In this document: piece after piece, positions 1 through 6,862 of the stretch | How positions within the stretch are numbered: the first letter of the stretch is position 1 | Layout: the number at the start of each line of letters is the position of its first letter | Program-made: the position numbers and the translations under genes | Source of the DNA: JBEKIK01 sp050013075 | GTDB lineage: Bacteria > Planctomycetota > Planctomycetia > Pirellulales > Thermoguttaceae | Assembly: GCA_050013075.1 (NCBI GenBank) | Contig: JBEKFZ010000128.1 | Location: 1-10,295, forward strand | Length of the DNA stretch: 10,295 nucleotides | Direction of reading: 5' to 3' | The notes under the pieces: model-generated | The model's input: only the letters and a program-made list of their open reading frames with translations | Database searches by the model: none | Told to the model about the DNA's origin: nothing

Positions 1-615
1 GCTTTTCTGCGTCCATTCTTCCAGGAAAGGGTGCAGTTTTTCTATGTTGATGAACAGATGCTTGGCCGTGCGCGGCTCGGGCGTGGCCCCGGAAAGCGTA
101 CTTATCGGATCAATCATATCGGTGGGATTGTAATGCGCGCCGCACTTGTCGCAACTGTCGCCGTATTGGTTGGGCGATTTGCACTTGGGACAAGTTCCCT
201 TGACAAAGCGATCAGCCAAAAAAGTGCCCGCCATCAGGTCGTAAAGCTGCGATACCTTCCGCTCGCTGACCAGTCCGGCCTTGCGGATGGCGGACCAGAT
301 TTTCTCGCACAATGCCCGATTCTCCGGGCTGTGCGTGCTGCCGTAGTTGTCGAATTCGATGTCGAAACCGGCAAAATCGCGGATATGAGCCTCGCGCATG
401 CTGGCGATCAGTTCTTCCTCGCGTATGCCCTCCTGCTTGGCCCGGATCATTATCGCCGTGCCGTGCGTGTCGTCCGCGCAGATATATATGCAACGATGAC
501 CGCAGAGCTTTTGAAAACGGACCCAAATGTCGGTTTGCAGGTACTCTACCAGATGCCCGATGTGGATATGGCCGTTGGCATAAGGCAGTGCGCTGGTAAC
601 CAGGATTTTTCGCAT
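1..615 (-). CDS. metG: Methionyl-tRNA synthetase, N-terminal 205 residues (runs off the left edge)
   Basis: Charges tRNA-Met with methionine using ATP in the cytoplasm (class I aminoacyl-tRNA synthetase). The reading frame stays open from the ATG at 613-615 to base 1. Residues 1-40 hold the Rossmann-fold start, with PYANGHIHIGH at 11-21, which contains the HIGH ATP-binding signature. A zinc knuckle lies in the connective insertion: C142 and C145 (CPKC), C155 and C158 (CDKC), so this is the four-cysteine, single-knuckle type. The KMSKS loop and anticodon domain would lie outside the window. The start is supported by GGAG about ten bases upstream (GCGGAGATAAATTTAAT before ATG) and by the family motif beginning at residue 1. 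No operon partner is visible: upstream is a long AT-rich spacer. Family assignment is near certain; only the truncation by the window edge limits it. Confidence 0.97.
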   Translation of the reverse strand, partial: MRKILVTSALPYANGHIHIGHLVEYLQTDIWVRFQKLCGHRCIYICADDTHGTAIMIRAKQEGIREEELIASMREAHIRDFAGFDIEFDNYGSTHSPENRALCEKIWSAIRKAGLVSERKVSQLYDLMAGTFLADRFVKGTCPKCKSPNQYGDSCDKCGAHYNPTDMIDPISTLSGATPEPRTAKHLFINIEKLHPFLEEWTQKS

Positions 616-983
616 ATTAAATTTATCTCCGCGGGAAAAGCGGCCGCGGACGAGAGAAAGCAAAAACAAAGGAACAGCTCAATCGCTGTGATTATCGTGG
701 TTATTGTTATGATTATTAAAACATTTCATTGTAATCGACACTCAGAACTCCGGCGAGGTCGACTGGAGAAATTATTAAGTAATTAGACGACTTTTAGTTA
801 TAATATTCACACGATTTTTTCGGTCTTAACGTGGAGAAATTGTTCTTATAACGCAAAATCTCAGCCAACCCACCGGCATGTGGGGGGGTATTGCTTGCCT
901 ACAATCTCGAATATCACCCAAATCTAGGCTATCATTGAGCATGAAATAAGAATCATCGCGGAATTCTATTCTCTTTTTGCCAT
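616..983. other. AT-rich spacer upstream of metG, no gene recognised
   Basis: About 370 bases without a convincing reading frame. It presumably holds the metG promoter (minus strand): TACAAT preceded by TG-rich sequence near 730-740 is a possible -10, but no matching -35 could be placed. The stretch at 690-722 is a run of imperfect ataatca / aacaataacca units. CCCAC/GTGGG can form a small hairpin around 871-886, followed by a G run. An in-frame stop at 942-944 separates this region from the dehydrogenase relic. Confidence 0.5.
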
Positions 984-1250
984 CACGGCATCCGCGTACA
1001 ATCCCATTTGCACGAAGCCTTGAAAGACGCCAAGGCCCTGATCCTGGCCGTTCCGCACAAGGAGTATCTGCAACTCGATCCGGCCCAAGTCGTCCAGTGG
1101 GCGGGCGGGCCGCTGGCCGTGATCGACTGCTTCGGAATCCTCTCGGATGCCGATATCCATCGCTACTTTGAACTCGGCTGCGAAGTCAAGGCACTCGGCC
1201 GCGGCCATCTCTAGCGGATCAAAGAGCAAGTCCGCTCGCGCAAATCTTAA
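984..1250 (+). pseudogene. C-terminal relic of a nucleotide-sugar (UDP-hexose) dehydrogenase
   Basis: The translated frame from about 987 reads GIRVQSHLHEALKDAKALI, then LAVPHKEYL, then DCFGILSDADIHRYFELGCEVKALGRGHL. This matches the pattern of the C-terminal UDP-binding domain of the UDP-ManNAcA / UDP-glucose dehydrogenase family (WecC/TviB type), which oxidises a UDP-sugar to its uronic acid for surface polysaccharide. Only about 75 residues of an expected 400 or more remain; the catalytic cysteine and NAD domain are absent and the frame is closed upstream by TGA at 942-944. A TAG at 1212-1214 interrupts the frame, yet the same frame continues for eleven codons (RIKEQVRSRKS) to TAA at 1248-1250. 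That tail looks like the normal basic C-terminus, so the TAG is probably a nonsense mutation. No start codon with a ribosome binding site is seen. This is best read as a decayed gene end left by a deletion or rearrangement. Confidence 0.75.
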
Positions 1251-1338
1251 TCAATACGCTTTATCGCCTGGGCCGGCGTTCCATCGAAGACCGCCCGGAT
1301 GCTTGATCGGCGCTCTGACGTCAACCTGACCATGAATA

Positions 1339-1360
1339 CATACACAATACCCAGTGTATG
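1339..1360. repeat. Perfect 7-bp inverted repeat
   Basis: CATACAC (1339-1345) and GTGTATG (1354-1360) are exact complements around an 8-base loop. It lies in the noncoding stretch between the dehydrogenase relic and the helicase gene. It could be a hairpin or a protein-binding palindrome. No U-run follows on either strand, so it is not a standard terminator. Nothing else recognisable occupies 1251-1489. Confidence 0.4.
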
Positions 1361-1489
1361 CGATCAAGTGTCCGCTGCCGAGGCTCTTTTTCCAATCCTG
1401 AATAAAGACACGGCAACGGCTATTCCGGGTTATGGCCGTAAAATGAGGCATCCGAACAAACGGTTGAGATTACGAGACAACCGCGACGG

Positions 1490-1547
1490 TAACGATATGC
1501 ATCAGGCGCAGCGCCATTGCGCCGTCGCCTGCATGCAGTTGTTATGT
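1490..1547. repeat. Long multi-segment hairpin just after the helicase gene; attC-like fold or terminator
   Basis: Three nested complementary blocks are visible: TGCAT/ATGCA (1498-1502 with 1533-1537), CAGGCG/CGCCTG (1503-1508 with 1526-1531) and GCGC/GCGC (1511-1514 with 1519-1522) around a CATT loop. One base (C1532) is extrahelical. Outside these, TAAC (1490-1493) pairs with GTTA (1541-1544), separated by short unpaired spacers. Paired outer boxes, an unpaired spacer, an inner box with a single extrahelical base and a terminal hairpin are the layout of an integron attC site. The right box GTTATGT differs from the GTTRRRY consensus at one base, but the left box CGGTAAC fits RYYYAAC poorly. 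The helicase stop codon is 10 to 20 bases away, so a factor-independent terminator is the alternative, although no U-run follows. Confidence 0.5.
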
Positions 1548-1557
1548 GGCTCCCCGG

Positions 1558-3411
1558 CTACGCTGTCCTAGCGCTGTCTTTGAGGTACTTGCTCTTGATG
1601 CCTAAGGCATCAAGAAAGCGGCTCCTGGTCTTGTCAAGGATGTCAATGCCGAAGGAAACATCCCTCGGCCGCTTGTAGGAGTGCAACATGAAGAGCGTAT
1701 TCTTCGCTCGAGTCATGCCAACGTAGAAGAGCCTCGCCTGCTCCTCCATATCAATAGTAGAGCCGGGGATTATGTCATCCTCCAGGCCCACCATCACAAC
1801 AACATCAGCTTCCAGTCCCTTTGCCTTCCTCAAGGTCATCAGCTGAACAGAGCTGAATCCAGGTGGCCGGCCACCCGTGATCTGCTTCTTGATAGATAGA
1901 AGATCCTTAGCGAGAATTTCGGGCTGTATCCAACCACCGCACGCTAGGGCAAGACGCCTTGCGAACTCGCCTCTCTGGTCTCCCTTATAGTCCAAATACG
2001 ATTCACGGAGACTGGTGAGGACGTCTCTGGCGGTACAAAGCTCCTTGGAGGGCGAGGATAGAGACTCGAGTACGGTCATGAGTCCGCGCCCGCTCGTAAC
2101 GGCACTCCAAAGACGACCTATCTCAGTTTCGACACCGACTCGGGTGGCTATCGTCTCCGCCTTGCAGCGGGCTCCCTTGGCCGCTCCCGGTACTTTGGCC
2201 ACCCCGTTGTTGATGACGCACTCGATCGCAAGACGCGTGAGGAAGTTATCAGTCGGGTTCTGGACCCACTCAACCAGCTGCCAAGCGACGGATAACCGGT
2301 CGCTAATAGCGTCGGGGAGCAGATCCTCTTGGCAGTCGTGGGAGACTCCATACTTACTTAAGACTCGCGACAGACGTGCGAAGAACGCGCTCTTCGGGGC
2401 AAGAACAAGTACAGTCTTGTGTTCCCCCACAGCCTGTCTTGCGATCCGGGCTACCCACTGCGCTTCTGCATCCTCGCTGGGGACATGCCACACCTTCGGT
2501 TCGTCGCCCAGAGGAACGAGGTACTCCAGATCCTGAGGGCCGGTCCAATTCGCATACTGCTTCTCGAGCCCCGTTTGCGCCCTCCTTAAGATGCCCTCGT
2601 GACAGCGCCGGCTGTAGGCCAGGGGTGGCGACCAAGCGCCCGCAAAGTCGTCAGTGAAGCGGAGGATGAACTCAGGTGTAGCGCCTCGGAAACTGTAAAT
2701 GCTCTGGGCATCATCCCCGACAACAAAAAGGCCTTCGAGGGTCTCCTGACTCAGCAGTTGAATCAGTCTGAATTGGGCGGCGTTAATGTCCTGATACTCA
2801 TCAACCAGCAAGTGCCGACATTCCTTCCTGTACTTCGCGAGCAGAACTGTGTCTTCCTCCAGAATCCGGCATGCGAAAAGCACCTGGTCGTCGAAGTCGA
2901 TGTAGTTGCACTTCGACATGATGCACCAGTAAACACGGCAGACAGTGCATTTGCTGTCGCTCTCAGTCTGCTTGCAGTCACCGCTTGCCTTGCACCTATG
3001 AGCGGCGACCCCATCCGCCTCCGCCAGCCCAGTGCTCAGCGCAGCGTCTCTGAACAGGAGTGCTGTAACCAAGGAATCTGGCTGAACTCGTAGGTCTGTC
3101 TTGCGTAAGCCGACGGCCTTCGGGCTGGCTTTCACTATCTCGTAGCCGAGCGAATGCAGAGTCGAGACGCGAGGGAGCTGGTTGTACTTCAGCCCGAACC
3201 CATGTTTTGGATCGAGCAGCGTGTTCCGCATGTTCTGGCTAGCATCCTTGGCGAAGGTGAGAACAGTGATGGCGCCGTGATCCACTCCAGCATCGAGAAG
3301 TCGCTTGACTCGATCGCCGAGAAGATACGTCTTTCCCGCGCCCGGGCCCGCCAGAACGAGAGTCGGGCGCCTCATTTCTGTGACGATGTCCTCGTAGGTG
3401 ATCACGGGCAT
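1558..3411 (-). CDS. Stand-alone UvrD/Rep-family superfamily 1 DNA helicase with a cysteine cluster
   Basis: ATP-driven 3'-5' DNA translocase/helicase family. Motifs in the 617-residue product: Walker A GPGAGKT at 22-28, motif Ia TFAKDAS near 52-58, DEYQD (motif II) at 204-208, VGDDAQSIYSFRGA (motif III) at 231-244, TLRKAKGLE (motif V) near 526-534, and EQARLFYVGMTRAK (motif VI) at 557-570. It is shorter than UvrD, PcrA or Rep (roughly 670-720). Only 12 residues precede the first strand and no Q motif is visible; TAG directly upstream of the longest possible start (GTG at 3451-3453) rules out more N-terminus in frame. The ATG at 3409-3411 was chosen because AAGGAG sits five bases upstream; the upstream GTG and ATG have no such site. 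Six cysteines lie at 140, 146, 155, 158, 163 and 168, just before IDFDDQ of domain 1B, a possible metal-binding insertion. Motif IV is atypical (SRRC instead of NYRS). No nuclease partner adjoins it, so repair, recombination or defence cannot be told apart. Confidence 0.93.
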   Translation of the reverse strand: MPVITYEDIVTEMRRPTLVLAGPGAGKTYLLGDRVKRLLDAGVDHGAITVLTFAKDASQNMRNTLLDPKHGFGLKYNQLPRVSTLHSLGYEIVKASPKAVGLRKTDLRVQPDSLVTALLFRDAALSTGLAEADGVAAHRCKASGDCKQTESDSKCTVCRVYWCIMSKCNYIDFDDQVLFACRILEEDTVLLAKYRKECRHLLVDEYQDINAAQFRLIQLLSQETLEGLFVVGDDAQSIYSFRGATPEFILRFTDDFAGAWSPPLAYSRRCHEGILRRAQTGLEKQYANWTGPQDLEYLVPLGDEPKVWHVPSEDAEAQWVARIARQAVGEHKTVLVLAPKSAFFARLSRVLSKYGVSHDCQEDLLPDAISDRLSVAWQLVEWVQNPTDNFLTRLAIECVINNGVAKVPGAAKGARCKAETIATRVGVETEIGRLWSAVTSGRGLMTVLESLSSPSKELCTARDVLTSLRESYLDYKGDQRGEFARRLALACGGWIQPEILAKDLLSIKKQITGGRPPGFSSVQLMTLRKAKGLEADVVVMVGLEDDIIPGSTIDMEEQARLFYVGMTRAKNTLFMLHSYKRPRDVSFGIDILDKTRSRFLDALGIKSKYLKDSARTA

Positions 3412-3734
3412 CAAAACTCCTTCCGTTCCGTCCTGCATCAGGATCGGAGCCACCTAACAGGTATTCGACCGCCGAAGTGCGGTAAAACTTTACTGCATTT
3501 TCGCAGCCGAGCATGGCGTTGTCAACCTTGATGCCTTATACTGGCAAACGAGTTGCGACGGATCGCCGGCGAGCGAAGCCATGTTACACCGCGCCGGGGT
3601 CCATGCTATGGCCGCAATTTTTCCACCGGAGACCATACCCCTGCGCCAATGTCGCCCGCCACCCCAGGACCGGACGAGCCGAGATTTCTGGAGCAAGTGG
3701 CCAATGCCTGCCGCGTGAAACGGCTCGCCTAAAA
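3412..3734. other. Spacer between tRNA-Leu and the helicase gene
   Basis: About 320 bases with short open frames on both strands but none with a ribosome binding site or recognisable sequence. It should contain the helicase promoter (minus strand); only the AAGGAG ribosome binding site at 3417-3422 is clear. No duplicate of the tRNA 3' end is seen here that would mark an integration site. Confidence 0.5.
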
Positions 3735-3819
3735 TAGCCGAGGCCGGACTCGAACCGGCACGCCCTGTTACGGGCACGGGATTTTAAATCCCGAGCGTCT
3801 GCCATTCCGCCACTCGGCC
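3735..3819 (-). tRNA. tRNA-Leu (anticodon UAA)
   Basis: An 85-base class II tRNA. Acceptor GGCCGAG (from 3819) pairs with CTCGGCT (3742-3736), with a G-U closing pair and discriminator A at 3735. The D arm contains GGAATGGCAGACGC. The anticodon arm is CGGGA - loop TTTAAAA - TCCCG, giving anticodon TAA, which reads UUA. The long variable arm (GCCC/GGGC stem) is typical of tRNA-Leu. The T arm is GCCGG-TTCGAGT-CCGGC. CCA is not encoded: TTTT follows the discriminator. It lies 150 bases downstream of leuA on the same strand, separated by a repeat block. Confidence 0.97.
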
Positions 3820-3825
3820 AGGGAA

Positions 3826-3927
3826 AATGACGAAGCACGAATGTCTAATGACGAAAATACCGATTTGAAATTTGTCATTTGTGCTTCGTCATTCTTTCGT
3901 CATTCGTACTTCGTCATTCGACATTCA
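3826..3927. repeat. Block of dispersed AATGACGAAGCACGAATG-type inverted and direct repeats
   Basis: The arm AATGACGAAGCACGAATG (3826-3843) recurs inverted at 3876-3893 (17 of 18 bases) and again inverted at 3901-3918 (17 of 18). Between and after them are shorter TCGTCATTC words (3888-3893, 3898-3904, 3911-3919). The block can form alternative hairpins just upstream of the tRNA-Leu. A related copy lies at 6244-6271. There is no coding potential; it looks like a small non-autonomous interspersed repeat. Confidence 0.75.
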
Positions 3928-3950
3928 TCTATAATCCGTCTTTGTCCCCC

Positions 3951-3969
3951 ATCTCCTATCTCCTATCCC

Positions 3970-3973
<4 letters not shown>
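3951..3973. repeat. Seven-base tandem repeat overlapping the leuA stop codon
   Basis: ATCTCCT, ATCTCCT, ATCCCCT and a partial fourth unit run in tandem from 3951 and reach into the leuA stop codon (TAG, 3972-3970). No terminator hairpin for leuA is seen here. It is one of several short low-complexity tracts touching gene ends in this window. Confidence 0.7.
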
Positions 3974-5508
<1,535 letters not shown>

Positions 5509-5561
5509 GAGTTGAATATCCTTTATTCGAGGGTAAAGTTTCGGTTGTTTTGAGGAGCATA

Positions 5562-5592
5562 ATTATAGCCGACCATTGGTCGGCCCGCGCAA
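5562..5592 (-). promoter_or_regulatory. Putative leuA promoter with a palindromic operator
   Basis: On the minus strand a perfect TATAAT (5567-5562) is directly preceded by a perfect palindrome, GCCGACCA-A-TGGTCGGC (5584-5568), with 8-base arms and a single central base. The palindrome fills the place of a 17-base promoter spacer. The -35 is poor: TTGCGC at 5592-5587 would need a 19-base spacer. A transcript would start near 5555, giving a 5' leader of about 45 bases before leuA. A repressor or activator site is the simplest reading; in RNA the same bases would form a 7-bp hairpin. Confidence 0.6.
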
Positions 5593-5668
5593 CACCAACC
5601 ATACCCTCGAAGGTCTGAGATACCGCATTGTCCCGACAAGTGTTCGCATGTCTGTTTATCCCATCAAT

Positions 5669-5703
5669 AAAAAAACCCCAAGACTTTGTCGGCCTTGAGG
5701 TTT
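5669..5703 (-). terminator. Intrinsic terminator (attenuator candidate) upstream of leuA
   Basis: Reading the minus strand, AAACCTCAAG (5703-5694) pairs over ten positions, with one G-U, with CTTGGGGTTT (5682-5673) around an 11-base loop. The following seven-T run (5675-5669) overlaps the last bases of the second arm. It lies after the leucine-rich mini-ORF and 160 bases before leuA, in the orientation that would stop transcription into leuA. The opposite strand also has a T-rich tail, so bidirectional use is possible, but no plus-strand gene ends here. Confidence 0.75.
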
Positions 5704-5735
5704 CGTTTTGCTAGCTATGAAAGCAGGTACGTACC

Positions 5736-5798
5736 CTACGGCCGCCATCTGGCAAGCGCCAGTAATAACAAGGGCAATAGGTTTAATAACGTACCCAT
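5736..5798 (-). CDS. Putative leucine leader peptide (20 aa) upstream of leuA
   Basis: A 20-residue ORF from ATG (5798-5796) to TAG (5738-5736), MGTLLNLLPLLLLALARWRP, has 9 leucines. Its leucine codons are TTA four times, TTG twice, and CTA, CTG and CTT once each. AGGA lies eight bases before the ATG. Codons 13-17 contain a hairpin CTGGC-GCTT-GCCAG (5762-5749), and CGGCC near the stop (5744-5740) is complementary to GGCCG at the base of the terminator loop (5694-5690). The terminator begins 32 bases after the stop codon. This is the layout of a leuL-type attenuator: a ribosome stalled for lack of charged tRNA-Leu changes folding and lets transcription continue into leuA. I could not define a complete antiterminator. 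An alternative is a small hydrophobic type I toxin of the Ibs/Ldr kind, which such a peptide also resembles. Confidence 0.6.
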   Translation of the reverse strand: MGTLLNLLPLLLLALARWRP

Positions 5799-5845
5799 AT
5801 TCGATTTCCTATTTCTCTAATTCGACTTGCATTGGGAACATCTTA

Positions 5846-5875
5846 AATGTACATGACACTATATGTGCAGGTCAA
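5846..5875 (-). promoter_or_regulatory. Possible promoter of the leucine leader
   Basis: On the minus strand TTGACC (5875-5870) and TACATT (5851-5846) are separated by 18 bases. A start near 5839 would give about 40 bases before the mini-ORF. The -10 matches TATAAT at only four of six positions, so this is tentative. A divergent promoter for the 76-aa gene must lie in the same stretch but is not clear. Confidence 0.35.
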
Positions 5876-5919
5876 GTTCAGGAACTGCGATGTTTTTTCT
5901 CTTTTAATTTTAATGTCAA

Positions 5920-6150
5920 ATGTCAGGCGGAAATCTTGATTTTACCAGCGATACTCAATTCCCCCCCTCTGCAAAGGCAGAAAATCGCCGCTTTATAGGG
6001 GTTCATTTTGCCTGTTGTGACGTCTACATAAGGATTTACGTCAATCAGAACGAAACGGCATACGAGGGGCATTGTCCGAAATGCTGCCGGCCGGTAAAGA
6101 TTCGCATTGGGCCAGGCGGAACCTCGTGCAGGTTTTTCAAGGCATATTGA
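5920..6150 (+). CDS. Small conserved cysteine-rich protein (76 aa), function unknown
   Basis: Function not recognised. The body FIGVHFACCDVYIRIYVN (25-42), then HCPKCCRPV (51-59) and IRIGPGGTSCRFFKAY (61-76) resembles, from memory, a small family in planctomycete genomes that ends in a GPGGT..RFF.Y signature. Cysteines at 32, 33, 52, 55, 56 and 70 suggest a small zinc ribbon with CPKC as one knuckle. There is no signal peptide or membrane segment, so it is probably cytoplasmic. The ATG at 5920 is the only upstream ATG in frame and has no Shine-Dalgarno, so a slightly later start cannot be excluded. It stands alone, divergent from leuA, and a terminator-like hairpin follows 70 bases after the stop. 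Coding is supported by the compositional match to a known-looking C-terminus. Confidence 0.75.
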   Translation: MSGGNLDFTSDTQFPPSAKAENRRFIGVHFACCDVYIRIYVNQNETAYEGHCPKCCRPVKIRIGPGGTSCRFFKAY

Positions 6151-6219
6151 GTCAAACACCCAAATCGGTTATGCTCTGCCGCCCTTGTCTGGTAATTCCC
6201 GACCGGATCACACAATCTT

Positions 6220-6246
6220 AAAAAAGGCCGACGCCGTCGCTTTTTC
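6220..6246 (+). terminator. Terminator-like hairpin after the 76-aa gene
   Basis: AAAAAG (with a two-base GC bulge) plus CGAC pairs with GTCG plus CTTTTT around a GCC loop. The T run (6241-6245) forms the distal arm and tail. It lies about 70 bases after the stop codon. Confidence 0.45.
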
Positions 6247-6271
6247 ATTCGACATTCGAGCTTCGGCATTT
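6244..6271. repeat. Second copy of the dispersed TCATTCG/AGCTTCG repeat
   Basis: CATTCGAGCTTCGGCATT (6254-6271) matches CATTCGTACTTCGTCATT at 3901-3918 at 15 of 18 positions and is preceded by TTCATTCGACATTCG, also found near 3914. It ends six bases before the ATG of the 157-aa gene, where a ribosome binding site would normally sit. Confidence 0.6.
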
Positions 6272-6276
6272 TCATT

Positions 6277-6750
6277 ATGGATTACGAAGTTCAAAACTTT
6301 ACGCGACGTTGCACGGCGACCGGCCGGGAATTCACGCCCGGCGAGTGGTACTATTCAGTGCTTGTGGCCGAAGCAACGGAACTGAAACGTTACGATTATT
6401 CGGCGGATGCCTGGCAAGGTCCGCCAGAGGAGGCAATCGGCTATTGGAAATCGCAAGTGCCGGATAAGAGCAGTCGCCGGAAACATTGGGCCCCCAACGA
6501 CGTTATCCTCCAGTTTTTCGACGAACTAGCCCAGCAACCCGACAAACAGGATATGCGTTACGTGCTGACGCTGTTGTTGATCCGCCGCCGCGTGTTCCGG
6601 CTGGAAGATCAACAGCGCGATCAGCATGGCAACGAATTGCTGACGGTTTACTGTCCCCGCCGCGATGCCACGTACACGATCCCGGCGGTCGTGCCCGAGC
6701 AATCTCGAATTGACGAAATCCAGCAACAATTAACTGCGCTGTTGGAGTAA
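6277..6750 (+). CDS. Conserved hypothetical protein (157 aa), planctomycete-like
   Basis: Function not recognised. N-terminal FTRRCTATGREFTPGEWYYSVLV (8-30) is followed by AWQGPPEEAIGYWKSQVP (45-62), HWAPNDVILQFFDEL (70-84), a helical DMRYVLTLLLIRRRVFRLE (92-110), and LLTVYCPRRDATYTIPAV (121-138) with a coiled C-terminal tail. From memory the pattern (CxxTGxExxPGExxYS, WAPND, DMRYVLxLLLxRRRV, YCPRR) recurs in planctomycete hypotheticals. C12 and C126 are the only cysteines, so no zinc site is evident. There is no signal or membrane anchor. The ATG at 6277 lacks a Shine-Dalgarno because repeat sequence abuts it; the conserved pattern begins within the first ten residues, supporting this start. 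A terminator-like hairpin follows the stop by 24 bases. Confidence 0.85.
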   Translation: MDYEVQNFTRRCTATGREFTPGEWYYSVLVAEATELKRYDYSADAWQGPPEEAIGYWKSQVPDKSSRRKHWAPNDVILQFFDELAQQPDKQDMRYVLTLLLIRRRVFRLEDQQRDQHGNELLTVYCPRRDATYTIPAVVPEQSRIDEIQQQLTALLE

Positions 6751-6773
6751 ATGCAGAATGAAGAATGATGAAT

Positions 6774-6791
6774 AAAACCGCTTGCGGTTTT
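6774..6791 (+). terminator. Hairpin after the 157-aa gene
   Basis: AAAACCGC and GCGGTTTT are perfect complements around a TT loop. The T4 that would act as the tail is inside the stem and GCGATGC follows, so it is a modest terminator. It is placed right for the preceding gene. Confidence 0.4.
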
Positions 6792-6832
6792 GCGATGCAC
6801 ACTGATAACTGATGACTGACAACTTAAACTTT

Positions 6833-6860
6833 CCACCAACCACTAACCACCAACCACTAA
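6833..6860. repeat. Perfect 14-base tandem duplication upstream of the lipoprotein gene
   Basis: CCACCAACCACTAA occurs twice back to back and ends three bases before the ATG at 6863. Upstream of it are ACTGATAACTGATGACTGACAAC-like units (6800-6822). The tract occupies the place of the ribosome binding site, and no Shine-Dalgarno is present. Confidence 0.85.
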
Positions 6861-6862
6861 CA

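Noticed and set aside
2599..3093. 164-codon plus-strand ORF opposite the helicase
   Set aside because: It is a shadow of the helicase frame, which has all superfamily 1 motifs.
3735..3760. Possible integration site at the tRNA-Leu 3' end, with the helicase and relic as an island
   Set aside because: The only repeat of tRNA sequence found in the region is the 8-base word GCCGAGGC at 1377-1384, too short to be an attachment site, and there is no integrase gene.
3826..3918. CRISPR-like array in the TCGTCATTC repeat block
   Set aside because: Spacing is irregular, units are inverted relative to each other, and there are no unique spacers of constant length or cas genes.
5580..5652. A 28-codon minus-strand ORF (starts MRTLVGTMRYL) between the terminator and leuA, as a second leader peptide
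   Set aside because: It has no leucine run and a weak ribosome binding site, and it ends inside the TATAAT box; chance is the simpler explanation.
5708..5998. 96-codon plus-strand ORF overlapping the leader and the 76-aa gene
   Set aside because: It starts with TTG without a ribosome binding site, has no recognisable sequence, and overlaps the better supported 76-aa frame.
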